The notes under the pieces were generated by a model. The model did not search any database. It was not told the origin of the DNA and saw only the letters and a program-made list of their open reading frames with translations. A stretch of 64,000 nt of DNA, from positions 820,287-884,286 of the forward strand of contig JADWOT020000009.1 in NCBI GenBank assembly GCA_036345935.2. The letters run 5' to 3'. Positions within the stretch are counted from its first letter, which is position 1. Each line of letters starts with the position of its first letter. The stretch is from Taenia hydatigena (taxonomy: Eukaryota > Platyhelminthes > Cestoda > Cyclophyllidea > Taeniidae). The translations under genes were made by a program, and so were the position numbers. This document shows, one piece after another, positions 37,742 through 51,000 of this stretch.

Positions 37742-39539
37742 ATGCATATTTTTGTTGATTCGAGGCTAGACTCGTGCGATTTGAGTGAGAAGACGCATTA
37801 TCCTGAGAGTTTTGAGGCCAGGCAACCGCGATCAGCCCTTTGGCCAAGATCACTTACACCCGATGGAGAAGAACTTGCTAATGAGGAAGAGAAGGAAGGA
37901 GAAGGCGAAGGGGACCATGAGCACTTGCGTCTCTATCTACTTTCTCATAGATTTCACTGGCAATGGGGATTACTGTTGTTTTTGGCTTCCATAACAACCT
38001 ATCTGGCCGATGTTGTATGCGATATTTATCTCGTGGTCTGCTACTTTAAAAAGGTAGGAGCACTTTTATTATGGATCGAATACCATTACTTTTGCTATAG
38101 GGTCGTTTATATTTGGCCGCTTTGACGTTGTCCGTGGTTGTGCTACCCTCAGTTGTGATGACAAGCTTCAGCTTGACTTGGTATGTTCTCGATAAACGTG
38201 CTGGCATGGAACCTCAGCGAAGTGTCTCTGGATGGACGTGGCGTCTCCTGCTACATGGACTTCAAATGGCTCCTATTGTGCGGTACATTCAAGGGCATTA
38301 ATAACTTCATTAACGCAGGGTGAATAATAACTAATGTATTGTAAATGGTGTCGCTTCTAAATGCGTCAATTTTGCTCATATTTAGACAAGTCGATGCTTT
38401 AATCTATGGCTTTCGTGGTCTAAACCTCGACAAATTCAGTCTGTACGAGGCAGCCCAATTTACACAGTTGAGACTTTTTGAGTTAGCAGACTCTGCAATG
38501 TTGCAGGTAATGGAAGGTTTTATGGAGTCTGCACCTCAACTCCTCCTCCAGCTCTATGTCCTGCTAACTAACGGTCCTGATAATTATCCATCAAACTTGC
38601 GTAAGTTGCAGATTTTTTAATGATGGCACTTTAATTAGGGGTACTAATTAAAAGTTAAATCATCGGTAGATAACTGGTGAAAAACCTTTTACATACCTCG
38701 TTATACTCACTGATTCGGCGGCATCTGCATTTTACTTTGCCACTTCATATGTGCATTACATGCAATTGTGGAGGGGTCAAATTCCCTTAAAGCTAAAGGT
38801 TATTTGCGATTCAAAGTATTTCGATTTAAAATTTCATTTACTCGAAGTATTTACTCTGTAATAAAAGGCAATGATCCTAACTTTAAACGCAACAAGTGTC
38901 AAATCCCATAAGATGCACCATTTGCCAGTTCTCTTGCAGTATGCCAGCTGCGGCACGTCCCTCTTTGCACTAGCCTACTGCCTAACCGCCTATCAAATTG
39001 CACTGCACAATTCCAACACGACCTTCTCTTCTACCTTCCACTGGCGCGATCTTCCTGCTGCGTCCCTGTTTTTTGTTTGGAAGGTCTTTGTTCTCTCCAG
39101 CCGTCTCCTTTCTTTGGCACTTCTTGCAACTTGCATGCGCCGTAATCCCCATCAGCCATGGATTTTCTGCGGGTGTCTCTTTCTCCACTGGTTTCTTTCT
39201 TTTATTGTCCTCACTCACGAAAATCTCATCTCATGCTCCCTTCTTGAAGTCGTTTTTGTTGCGGCCCTAGCTGCCGTTCACTGTTTCGATGTGGCTCTGC
39301 TTAACATCCGCCGTCGCCATCGATCTCGAACGGTTGGAGCGGTGTACGCCATTTGGTATGGCGTGTTGTTTGTAGAGAACGTGGCAGCGGCGACCGCATG
39401 GATCCTGACTGATGGGCAAAACGAACCGCTGCGAGCATTGTCAGCCGTTTCAGCGGTTGTAGCCACGTTTGCCCTGGGTATCATATTTATGATTGCGCAT
39501 TATGGACTTGCCTATCCACAAAGCGTCAGGAGAAGCTAA
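37742..39539 (+). CDS. XK-related (XKR) multipass membrane protein
   Basis: Four exons: 37742-38053, 38101-38282, 38386-38600 and 38929-39539, giving 439 residues with consistent phases. Introns are 47, 103 and 328 bp. The last acceptor is the AG at 38927-38928; a second AG eleven bases later would break the frame. After an acidic, Glu-rich cytosolic N-terminus (about 70 residues), the first membrane span contains the XK-family LADVVCDIYLVVCYF motif. ESAPQLLLQLY (212-222) is the family's most recognisable block. LQYASCGTSLFALAY and about five hydrophobic segments follow, for nine or ten spans in total. Family members include phospholipid scramblases (XKR8, CED-8) and XK, which partners the endothelin-converting-enzyme-like protein Kell. 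I cannot say which subgroup this belongs to, and scramblase activity is not shown by the sequence. RBM22 starts 412 bp downstream on the same strand. Confidence 0.9.
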
Positions 39540-39926
39540 AATTCATGCGAAATAGAACTGAATTTAAGCATTTCCTTTCTGGCTCTCTCTTCGATCTGAA
39601 TGGTAACTCAACACGTTTTACGGTGGTAGAATATTCACGGCTTCACTTGTCGTAAATTACTCTTCTACAGTGAGCTTGGTACAATTTACAGATTTAGGTA
39701 TGGGGAATTCCTTTTAAGGGTTTCGGGAAAGCTTTTGAGAGCCGCGAAGTCGGAGGCATGAAAACGGAGGAAAATGAGTAATTCCTTTTTCTAGACGAGA
39801 GTAAATATGACACCACTGTAATTCGGATTCTTAAGTACTTTGGACCATAACATTTTACTGCCGAAAACATGTATTTAAAAACTGGACCTTGTTTAGAATA
39901 CCACGTTTTTGTTTTAATCACCCGCA

Positions 39927-39951
39927 GTCTCGTTCTGTGTGGCGCGTTGGG
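39927..39951 (+). promoter_or_regulatory. Candidate 3' splice acceptor and short 5' leader of RBM22
   Basis: A T-rich tract (39905-39918) is followed by CCCGCAG ending at 39927, 24 bases before the RBM22 ATG. This resembles a 3' splice site with no obvious partner donor nearby. It could accept a spliced leader in trans, or close a 5' UTR intron. Confidence 0.35.
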
Positions 39952-42006
39952 ATGTCGTCTTCGAAAACGTCGAATACATACAATCGGCAGAACTGGGAGG
40001 ATTCTGTGAGTGTAGAAGGCTGTTTGTTATCCCCTTTCCATTATTACAGAATATCTTATATTCTTGCTGTGAGGGTCGTTCTCCGCTCAAGTGTAAGAGT
40101 TGTTCTCGAGTGGCTTCTACCTCTGGTCTTCTGCTGACTTACATATTCGCTAACCCGTTGCGACGTCTATTCTCATGGGATGTGTTTCATTTTATCGAAA
40201 CTGTTATAAATCCAGTCTTGTCTACTTAGCCCTCTTTAATTTTCCAATCTCGTAGTTGCCCCACGTCCCGATGTGTTTAACCATCGTTGAGTACGTTTTC
40301 TACATATTTCGTTAGCGCCTGTGTTCAATTAGTAACCCTTGCTGTGCAATGCTCAAGCTGTAAGACCCACTTGCAAGATATTGACAACAAAATTTGCAAG
40401 TGTCAGTTGTTAATCTGGCTTACTTAAAGTGTGTGAAGAGTCTTGGTTCAAATGTGTTGTTTCACTTTCACCGTTTAGAGCTTTCCAATCCTCTGTGAGA
40501 CGTGTCTTGGACCCAGTCCATTTGTTCGGATGATGCGTGAACAATATGGAAAGGAATGCAAAATATGTTCTCGTCCCTTTACCGTTTTCCGATGGAGTCC
40601 TGGTCCTAAGGCTCGCTTCAAAAAAACGGAGATCTGCCAAACGTGCGCTAAGGTGAAGAATGTGTGTCAGACCTGTATTTTTGATCTGGAGTATGGTCTC
40701 CCAGTTGAGGTTCGAGATAAGGCTCTTCGGCTAAATCAGCAACTCCCCCGAAGCGATGTCAATCGAGAGTATTTCCACCAACAAATTGAACAGCAGCTGG
40801 AGGCTTCGGGTGACGTTACGGCTCCCTACGGAGGTCACGAGTTCATCGGAAAAGCGATCGTTAGCTCCAACGCCTCCACAGGAACTGCCAGCTCCGATCT
40901 GCTTTTAAAACTCGCTCGCACCACACCTTACTATCGGCGCAATCGCCCGCACATCTGTTCATTCTGGGTGAAGGGCGAATGCCGTCGCGGTGAAGAGTGC
41001 CCCTATAGACATGAAAAACCGACTGATCCCGACGATCCTCTCTCTGATCAGAACCTTCGTGACCGTTACTACGGCAACGATGATCCCGTTGCTGCGAAAC
41101 TACTTTCAAAATACCGCGCGATGCCGAAGTTAACGCCACCCGAAGATTGTACCATCACCACAATATACATTGGTGGTGTGCCGGCGGATATAACGGAGAA
41201 GGATCTTCGCGATCATTTCTACCAGTTCGGCGAGCTGCGATCAGTCAGTGTGCACTATAAACAACACTGCGCCTTCTTACAATTCACTACTCGTGAAGCC
41301 GCTGAGCGTGCTGCTGAGAGGAGCTACGATCGCCTGATTTTAAGGGGCCATCGTTTGACCGTGAATTGGGGAAAATCACCAGCTGCTTTGGCGGCTGCAA
41401 GCGCAGGGATAAGTGTGACTGGGGTAATTGATGCAGGGCCTTTACCTCCGGTTCCGGGTCTTCCATTACCACCGGTGCCACCACCGCCGTCTTTGCTCTC
41501 TTCGGTTTCTGCATCTTCCATCTGCCCAATGCCTGCAATTCCCGGTCCAAGTGGGGCTTTCTTCTCTGCCCCTCCGCCTCCGCCTCTACCTATGCCCGTG
41601 GTTCAACTCGCGCCTCCTGTTGTCGATCCCAATGGTAAGTTTTGTCATCCTCCTTGAAAAACAAGGCAAGTGGTATTTTACCACTAATATTTCCTGCCTT
41701 ATTTGTTAACTAGCTTTTATGGCAGGACAGAGGGGACCCCTGCCACCTCCACTGCTGTCAGCACCACCACCGCCGCCGCCGCCACCGCCAGCAATGCAGC
41801 GAGAAGAGGGCGGAACGGGGAAGGCGGAAAAAGAAGCGACGGCGGAAAAGGGAGAGGAGAGACCGGTATTGTTGGATCAGCCGCCATCGATGCCACAGTC
41901 ACCACAACCAGCTGTGGCTCAGGATTTGCCCTCGCTGGGAATCCATTACCCCAGTCAGAATCCCCAGCGAATGGGCAGTGTGCCCCAGTCACAGAGGCAT
42001 ATCTAG
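39952..42006 (+). CDS. RBM22: Pre-mRNA-splicing factor RBM22 (Slt11/Ecm2 family)
   Basis: Three exons: 39952-40005, 40479-41634 and 41714-42006, giving 500 residues (human 420). Introns are 473 and 79 bp with matching phases. The first exon encodes the conserved [10 protein letters not shown] start. Exon 2 opens with [10 protein letters not shown] and further CxxC pairs of the N-terminal zinc region. A CCCH finger lies at about residues 178-196 (C-x8-C-x5-C-x3-H). An RRM follows at about 245-317 with RNP2-like IYIGGV and RNP1-like HCAFLQF. The tail is Pro/Ala-rich and longer than in human, and ends with the conserved [12 protein letters not shown] block. RBM22 binds the U6 internal stem-loop and nearby pre-mRNA in the activated spliceosome; that function is inferred from strong domain identity. 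Confidence 0.97.
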
Positions 42007-42064
42007 GGGAAATGTTTTGCTTTGTGTTTGTGTGTGCATCTGACTGCTTAATTAGTTTGCCAGC

Positions 42065-42070
42065 ATTAAA
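42065..42070 (+). terminator. Possible poly(A) signal of RBM22 (ATTAAA)
   Basis: ATTAAA occurs about 60 bases after the RBM22 stop codon. It is the commonest variant poly(A) hexamer, and no AATAAA lies closer. Confidence 0.4.
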
Positions 42071-45000
42071 ATGTAAAAAGATTAACCTGGCTGAGATTCG
42101 TGAAGCTTGGTTTTGTTTTCTTCGGTGGGGATGGGTGCGCATTGATGGGGGGTGCTGATGTTGAAGTGGCTGAAGTTGACCGCTTGGTTGGCGGTGGGTG
42201 GGGCTCGACGGTCACGCCGCGGATCGGCATCTGGCTCCTTCAACCACATTGGGCTCTGTCGGTCGATTCGATCATTTGGAACAACTTTCCAGTCGCACCT
42301 TTGACTCAGCAGGTGCTGGGAGGGGGGTACCCACTCAGCAGTATCCGTAGGAGGTTTTATGGATTCTCCAGGAAAGAGCCGGCTTAAGGGGTTCGGTAGC
42401 ATGGCATAATGTGACCGATAACGCGCAAGAATGGGCAATACTTGGCGCCTATGGGCTCTATAACATTCTGCTGAAGTCCTCGATTCGCTAGGGAGTCACC
42501 GGTGTGGTTGCTGGTAGGTCTTAATGTGTCTGGGTCTACAATTGCGGAATGTTTCAATCGGTCTCTCGCCGCTTGTTTTTGGGAGGTGTATGAGAGGAAA
42601 TTTTGATGTGGTGAAATACGTCGGCATTTGACAAAAGTGGGGACTTTGCAAGCGTTCCTAAAATCCGGATCTAGATGTTTGGAATAGCGGGTAGATCTTA
42701 GACCAGCTTCCTTTACCTCACCCATAAAAAATTATTTTGGCTAGTATAAATAATTGGACTCTCCTATTCCCATCCGCGTCAAAGGATTGTCCCAGTTCAT
42801 TTGACAAAGCTAAAAACTAGCGCTCTCAAGTCAAACTAAAGCTAAGCACTGGCTCCACCATCGCTTTGGGAGAGGTCTGCTGTTATGCAAATTTTCGACG
42901 GTTGATGTGCCACTCAAGCTTTTTATACACAGAGCCCAGCTCTTAGAATCGCGATCGTCAATGACAAACGTATGGACGAGTGTACTCGGATCGGCTGTGT
43001 TATTTCAAAGTCTCGCTGCAACGAGGTTGAGCATTCAATTATCGCACCAAGCTGTTTCGAAAGTCCCTTATAAATATTCAATTTCGCTTACAGGCTAACT
43101 GATTTCTTGTAACATACTGCCCCATATGGAGCCGTGAGTCCTGACCTGTCACATCCGCACTTGCCTCTCCACAACTTTGGTTAAGACAAATGGAGTGGGA
43201 ATATTGGTCTCGATTGACTTCTGACTGCAAATACAACCGAAGTTAAAGTGTATCACAAAAGAAGATGCGGTAGCTTACTTGTGTCGCTGGTGGTGATGCG
43301 GTTCGAGAAAGCGCTTGAGGCGAGGCACATATTTCTGCCGGTTTAATAAGTGATCGTTCGCTTTAACGGTTACCTAACTGTTATCTTCTTCCAGTCTCAC
43401 AGCAACAGCGGTCCACTTTTGCTGCCATGCTGCTTTTCAACGACACGCTTTACCGATGCCGATAACATCCGTCCCAGCAACGGTACCGTCGTCGTCACTT
43501 TAAAGTGCTGTCTTTCTCCTCTTGCTTTTGCCTCCATACCCATCTCTTCTCCCAAATGTACTTACTCTCCTCTTCTTTGATCCCTTACCCTCTCATCAAT
43601 TTTTCTGTGGATGTGTCAATTCCTTTCTCTACCTCTCAGCGCTCGAGGGAATTCGGCCGTTTTTCTCCCACGGTTTTTCGATGGACGGGTGGATTAATGG
43701 ATCAACGCGACTCTTTATCCCTACTTTTTCTGTTTAAGCCTCTCCTCTTCCCCTCCCTTTGCAAACTTCGGCTATCGTAGTGGTGGCGACAGCAGCAGTA
43801 ACTATGGTCGGATGATGATTCCTTTTAACCCTCGAAGGTTGTCGACATGGACGTAAAATTTATTGCTGTGATGTTTGTATTTATACCCAGATCTGCCCGT
43901 TTGGTTTATGTTTGCGCGAGTATGCGGGTAAATAAGCTCAAACTCGAAGTGCCACTTCTGCTTTTTCACTATGTGACCGCTTTTTTTATCACCAATCCAT
44001 GGTCCATTTTCTCTGTCTATTCGAATGAACAGCTAAGTGCTACCTCTTGGCCGCCGTGCTCACGTAGACAGCCTTGAGTGTGGACATGGATAAATGAAGA
44101 AGTGGATGAATATGAAGAGCGTTTCAGTCATTACGAGACCTTCGGTTTTACACCGAGGAAAGCATGCTACAGTGGCGCTACTGCTTGATAGTAAGTGGCA
44201 ATCTCCTCATTTTGCTCGTGCTTGGTGAGTACGGTGGAAAACAACAGTAGCGCTTCGTATGCCGACTTTGCCTCCCAGAACTTCTTCACACACCGGTATT
44301 GTCAATTGCAATACGACGAAAGGTTCAGATCTTCCTGCTGAAACCGTGAAAGCGTTGGTCCAATTGCATTGTGATTGCAGGGTGAAGATAGTTTCCCGTT
44401 TTATCCGTGCACTTCTATTGGCCTGATGGTTCGAGGAAAGACAACTTTTGCAAGTGAGTTTAAGCACAATGCAGGATAATTTACATCTGCACGGGTATGA
44501 TTGCACTTTCAATCATTGCCATTTCGCATTAAGTGACTGGACGGATGGACGGATAGGTGAACAGAGGTATAAAAACCGGGGTGGGTCAAAAAGGTGGTGA
44601 AAACGGACAGAGTTTGAGAAACGAAATTACGGAGTGAGTATTACTGTGACAAATGGATAGTAGATGGGTAGCAGAATCTCAGGCAGGGAGAAGGTATCGT
44701 TGGATTTAGGAAAGGTGTCACATAGAGGCAAATGATTTGTGTGATTGCAATACAAAAGGATTGGGCCACCCTTACTCCATATGCGAAAGAAGTTGAGTAA
44801 TCATTCAGACACTTCGAAGGAGTTGGTTTTTTGCAATTGTCAGTCAAGTACTGTAAAGATGAATGCCTCTGAAGGTGATGGATGGGAGGAGGAGAAGGAT
44901 GATTTTAACGGCTGCCACATAATGAAATGGACAGAAAAATGAGAAAAAAAGGAGTACGTTTAAGGAAGATGCTGCATTACGCCCTAAAGAGGAACTGCTC

Positions 45001-48000
45001 TCCACCCCGTCATGCAGATCTATGCGTTCCCTTTGATAGAGTAATTTGCAATTAATTTAAAAGACCAAATTTCACATTATCATTTGACGGATTGAAAGGA
45101 TTATAATGAATTACGACGTGCGGATTGCATTGTAAAGCATGTTAGGCGAGACAAAGTGGCATTGTCCAATTGACTTCTTTGTAAAAAAACTGCATTTGTA
45201 ATTATTCAACTGAACTAATACTGCATTGTTTACCCAGTGCCGATCTATCCACTACTTGCCGCACACTTCCAAGACGGTCAGTGCTTCAGCTTCACCCCAT
45301 TGCACACCCTTTCTATGTGATTGTCTTGGAGACTGATGCAGTGCAGGAGCAACTCCTCACCTGTTAAAGGCCAAACAGCCACATTCACATCTCTCTCTTC
45401 CTCTCCATCGGCCTACTCGACGCAATCCAATCCAACTTACTACGACTGGAAGGTGGCTAAGAGTAGCTCAGGCTTGAGAAACGTTCAGAATTAGTAACTA
45501 ACACAAAGGTAAGAAGGAAACTAATGCAGCTAGAGATTAAATAATTCTCCTGTAGCTACTTAAAGCGAAGCGTTTCGTAAAATTTTAAGCGCACTTGTGC
45601 TGCTCCGTGTTTGACTACATTTAAAATGGATTTTTACACAGAAAACGAATTAAGTGAATTTTTGGGATGAATTGATTGACAGAAAGCCTGATAACATGAG
45701 GGCGCTTTCTTCCACTTTAAAACACGAGCATGGAATACCCTCCATCGAGTAATGGCTATAAAAAGCATTTTACAGGCCTTTTCAACACAATCCTTTGGTG
45801 AAATGACGAGTAAGCTGGAGGATAAGAGGGCTTGCAGAGGGTTTGTATCAATCCATACCCATGTGTGTCTGTCGTAAAAAAGAGAGCCAAACTGTCGCAA
45901 TCAGTGAAGGCACTGCACAGAAGGATGCAAACTCACTAACAACAACGAATAAGGGATAGCAGAAAGACTAAAAGAGATGAAAAGGAAATGCACTAAATGA
46001 AGGTGCGATTACGGAGTGCTGGTGAGTAAAGATGTAGAAGGCGGCATGTTCTGGGTGACGTAGCGAGGTATAAGATCAGTGTGTGGGAAAAATACGCGTT
46101 TCAGGAATAGCAAATGCAGCACTAGTTGTAGCCAGATGGACAAGGATAGTAGTTAGGAGTGCCGACTCGTTTCTCTCCGCTCTCGTTCTGGTGGTAGGCA
46201 TTTGCCCAAGGCCAGTCATGTTTGTTAATTTAAACCGCGTCTGCAATTTCGCTGAAAGAGAAATGCGTGCAATATTACGATCTGCGCATGTTGTCGAATT
46301 TATGCTGCCGGTGTTAACCTCATCGTTCGTGTTAGTGATGATAATGATGCCGCTAGCGCCGATATTGAAGATGGCGTTGCTACAGTTGCTACTGATAAAT
46401 CGAGGATATGGGCTGTATTCTAGCACCAGGAATAGACAAGAGGAGCTGGTGAATGTTCAACAAGCAGCTCAGAACAGTGTGGAGTACCACCATTTCCTTT
46501 ACTTCCTTCTTTCAGCAGAGCACATTCCATCAGCAGCCGGTGGTACGGTCCGAGTAACCTCCTCAATTTAACTCCCTTTTAGACACGTGATTGAGCCATT
46601 CCAACTTCTTTGCATGAGATTGCCAATTCCGATTTAACTTGAAGTTCGCAATTAACAACCGTAGGTTGTGGGTACCTTTGCTCTAACTTTATTAAAAAAA
46701 GCACAATTCGATCGAGATCGAGTACACAGGCAATGTACAACTTAGGATGCACCAATCCAAAGAAGGAAGTGGGAAATATTTTAAAGGAAAAACTCGCAGT
46801 CATTTAGCAGCTACCAGTTGAATAGTCGCCTGAGAGCAATTGTTTTTTGCTGAGTGCCAGCTATGGACGAACAGCAGTGAGCCCTCCAGTAACCTCACTT
46901 CGAACTAATAGATTAATGAGTACAGCATAATTTGACGGCACCTAAGATAACTACGCTTTTTGCCTTCTTTATCGCAGTGAACGCGACGACCGCATGTGTC
47001 GCAAGTAGAGATGAGATACCAGCAGAATTGAACAAATTTTTAATACGAACCATGGGCTAAAAATTTGTGCATTTGAGAGGCTGTGGAGTGGGATACCGAA
47101 ATGTAAAGAGTGCAAAAAAAGGAGCAAATTTTTTTATCAACAACGCTGGTAGAGGGAAATACGCATATTGTGGTAATCTAGCATTTGCTCCGGTAGTGAA
47201 ACTCCCTAAAAAGAGATTTCTCAAGAATGCCGTTACAAAGATTTAATCCATAAATCTCACAATTCGTGAGAAATCAGGATAAGATAATTCCAAATCAGTG
47301 GATACAAATTCTGCCCTGATAAAGTGTACAGACTGTTGCTGGCAAGTCCCTTCAGGCAGTCAGAGGTTGAAGAAGTAAAAGTAGAAGCAGGTAGGTTCAC
47401 TCAAGCTTAATGCAACTCAGACAGTCCGTTTAACTTCTAAACTTGCAAGTTGGTTCCATGCGCCTCTACTCCGCGTCACAAACGATCCATTTTACCTCAG
47501 GATGAAGGGATGAGTGAATGAAAGGAGAGATAATTGGGGATTTCCAAAACACCTGGCTACCGTTACCTTGATTGTCGCATGGTTGAAAGGAGTTTATGCA
47601 ACCCCGTTGACGGACGTCGCTCCCATTCCCAAAGACATGTCAAATGCAACAAGAGAGGAGGTGCGTTCGAGTCAAGGCGGAGGCGGGAAGAGGGAATTTG
47701 CCAGGAAAACTCGGTTGTTGTGGTAAATGTGCTGAATTCAGGAGGGCCAAAGTCTGATGCCAATGAGAATATGTCTGGGATGGTGAGCACAGGGGACGTA
47801 TTCATCAGAGGTCTCTAATGCAAACGAGAGCATTTATAAGTTCTCTAGGATGAAGGGAAGTTCTCAACACCAATTTTTTGTATTTTGTGAAACAGCGTGC
47901 CGTAACACTGACTTAGGAGAACAGAACTTCCTGTCCAGTCGGTCAGACGAATACTGAAGTTTGTCTAGCAATTTGGTTCCTGAGCTCTGCATTTTTTCTA

Positions 48001-48979
48001 TTTATTCAATACGAGTTTCGCCACCCCCTATTCATCCGATCACCAAACCGGCACGGATCCATTCAACCTTCTTAGTTTTTCTCGTCTCCTTATTTATTTC
48101 CATTCGATCCGGAGATGTTCATTGATCCATTCCAGGTGTCGACGCTACACCTTACTTTTCTAAATCCAACGACATTCTCTCCGTCTGAGATTCTACTATC
48201 CATCCCTACCTTTTTGATGAGTCGACATGCAGCCAGTAACTCGCTTCTCTATCTAATGCACATGACCAGTCAATCATTCATCCTTCTTTTTAACCACTAT
48301 TCCCTTTGCCTGTCCGCTCACCCTTCCAGTATAGAAAATTTGCAGAATATCAATCGGCAACCACGAGTAGGTTGGGGCAGTGGAGGGCATGAAGCATTTC
48401 AAATTCTGTGCAAAATCACTAAACGTCCTCGGCTCCATCAGTCCAGCTGGATGAGGCTGACGATGTAGTGAGTCTGACCTGAGCCACACCATCACGTTTG
48501 TCTAATCGATGACAGCGACTGAAGTGGTGGTCCTAAATTCCAGGTGGAAGGTTCCCTTATCAAATTATCTCTACTCTAAATGAAGAGATAAAAGAGTAGG
48601 CTGATAAACACGTGAATGAACAAAAGTTTTAAAATGCTGCGATGAAGTCATTTGTACAAATATTATGACAGGTAAGGCATATTTCTGAGCGAGCCTCAGA
48701 TGTAACGGAAAAGACGACGCTGTATTAAAGCCTAGACGGAAATAATCCAGACTTCCTCCCTGGTAGATGAAAAGAGAAATTTTGAGAAAGCAAGTTGCAA
48801 AGACACTCTGAATTCGAGTTCCTTAGCTAACACTTATCACTCTAGCCAGACAGTCTTTCAAACTTCCAAAATTGCTTGACGAAGCGACTTCAATACGAAG
48901 TCGATTTGCCCAGCTATTTATTTACGAATAACGTGTCAGTTGCTAAAATAAAAAGCGTTAAACTAAATGTTTGTGCTAC

Positions 48980-50040
48980 TCATCTATCTAATAAAATCCC
49001 TAACCTCTCAGTAGTCCATCGGTAGAAGCCTTTTTTGTTAGCAACATAGACATAACTTTTTGATTGCAAAAGATCGAATTTGGACTCAATTTTGTTAAGC
49101 AGGCCCCTTTTTGTTTGGACGGGAGCATCCCCATGGTGGCACTGTTGCGCGTAGTCCTCGGCCTTTTTGATAACCTTGAGACGCATCGTTGTGCGCTCTG
49201 GACCTGCGGTTGCGACGCCGTCACTTTAACCGCCTCCCAAGCTCGCCCTGTGGCACTCTTGAAACCTTTAAGGTCGAGGCGGCGCTTTATCGGGTGAGGT
49301 GGCAGAGCATCAGTGGCTATGGACGGGCTACAGCAAATTGCAACACGATACGGGTGTTTTAGCGCAGCTGCACAAGTTCCGTGTGGCGGCCAGTGGCTTC
49401 TCACCCTGTGATTACAAGAAGTTGCGATGCCTGACGCAAATGTGCAAAATGCTGATGTCAGATATTAGGCGGATCAGAGTAGCCTATGGTTATCTTCTCG
49501 CGGAACATATCTCAAGTTTCGCTGATCCAGCGCTACTCTCGTGTTTCTATAGCTTCCCGGCGATATACGGTACCGTTACCACTACAGTAGCATCATCTGC
49601 AGTAAACAACTCTGCAGTCCACCTCTGCCTTAGGAGACACTGAATCCTCTGCCCGTCATCTCTTGCAAGCCCAAAATCAACAACCTCAACAGCAACAGAC
49701 GCTAAAGCCATTGCCGCACCGGCGGCCACCAATGGTGAGGCATAAGGTTGGAGGTCCTGGCGGCTGCCCCGCTCCTTTGCTCCATCAGACGAGACTGCCG
49801 ATTCTTTAACCACCAAGTAACAATCCAATAGCAACCGTAGGCGGTCAGTCGTACACCGCCTTCTCAGGTCGGAAGTCTGTTGAGCCAGTACAGAGCCACA
49901 AGCTGCATCAGGGTCGACAGAGACCTCTTGGTAGTGAAAGTGGACTTACCGGACCTAGCAGTGCGCCTGATGCCTTAAATGGCACCTCCAGGTCTTGCAC
50001 CGCCGCTCTCTGCCGAAAGCTAAGTGTCCTGACCATCACA
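48980..50040. other. Interrupted coding-like patch, unidentified
   Basis: Higher GC than its flanks. On the minus strand, frames at 49000-49404 and 48980-49186 each contain Lys/Arg/Gln-rich stretches that look protein-like but sit in different frames. On the plus strand, one frame after 49616 encodes a Gln-rich segment (AQNQQPQQQQ) to about 49808, preceded by in-frame TAG and TAA each flanked by CAG. Either small exons, a decayed gene or chance could explain this. No family is recognised, and strand is undecided. Confidence 0.2.
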
Positions 50041-50411
50041 TTAAACTACTTAAGCGCTGCCACCAATGTAGCGTCCCGAGACACCCTTTAAGACAAAAGA
50101 AGGCACAATGCTTAGGCAGATTGTGTATTTAGCAAACAGAAAAGGATTGGAACTGCTGGCATGATCTAGAGGCCAGCCCCTCCACCAATGGTAATGTGCC
50201 CGCCCAAGGTGACCGCAACCGAAACCTGCAGTCAATCAAACAGAGTATTGCAGTGAGAATCATTTTTTACTCCAATTGTTGCTTAACAGGGAGCATTTTA
50301 TTGTAGATTTCTAAGTGAGTTATAACTTTCAAAAAAACCGTCCTAAAATGTGCCTTCTTGGAAGTTGTAGAAAGGCATAGCCAAATATAAAAGATTTAAA
50401 TAAAAAATGAA

Positions 50412-50511
50412 NNNNNNNNNNNNNNNNNNNNNNNNNNNNNNNNNNNNNNNNNNNNNNNNNNNNNNNNNNNNNNNNNNNNNNNNNNNNNNNNNNNNNNNNN
50501 NNNNNNNNNNN
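50412..50511. other. Assembly gap (100 N)
   Basis: Exactly 100 N, which usually denotes a gap of unknown size. It abuts a (GGA)n tract at 50512, so the outer end of left arm 2 and the repeat length are unresolved. Confidence 0.98.
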
Positions 50512-51000
50512 GAGGAGGAGGAGGAGGAGGAGGAGGAAAAGCGTCTGGCAGAACAATAGCCTGATGTATGCCTATTAATCACTTGCACGAGAGGTCTACC
50601 TCAAGTCTCGAGGAGGCTGTGCGTCATCTCGTGGTTTGTGCAGCAAAGCCGACTGTTTCCCTTCCTCATTTACTTAATTAGGTAACTTGTGCAGTTTCCC
50701 ACAGCTTCATGGAGAGGAGACGATTGTAAGACAGCACACCCAAGGCGACAATTGGTGGCGCATCAATTGAACTGCTACCCCACAGGAGGAGAACACCTTA
50801 AGTCTCCAAAAGAGGTGATTCTTTTCAGACTGCAGAGTTGGCATCTTTGACAGGTCGTCTGCGAAGAATTTATCCTCCTTTTTCGGCTGTCATGCCTTAA
50901 GAACTGGCCTGACCTGGCGCCCCTTTGGGCTGGGAGAGGCGAAATAGCACCAGCACCGAAGCACTCCTTCCCAGGATTTCCTCTTCGGTTAGGCAGATTG

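Larger units (their letters stand above)
42007..50411. other. Gene-poor region downstream of RBM22
   Basis: Holds the RBM22 3' UTR and about 8 kb with no gene I can defend. Two longer frames at 46083-46571 (plus) and 46076-46426 (minus) overlap in opposite directions and lack family features. The 48980-50040 part is richer in GC and looks coding-like on either strand, but stops interrupt it (separate entry). Confidence 0.5.

Noticed and set aside
43350..44077. Cluster of short plus-strand frames downstream of RBM22
   Set aside because: Short, overlapping in different frames, Ser/Phe/Leu-rich from pyrimidine-rich sequence, and no consistent exon boundaries or family match.
46083..46571. 162-codon plus-strand hydrophobic frame
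   Set aside because: A 116-codon frame overlaps on the opposite strand, neither has a family signature, and no splice partners were found.
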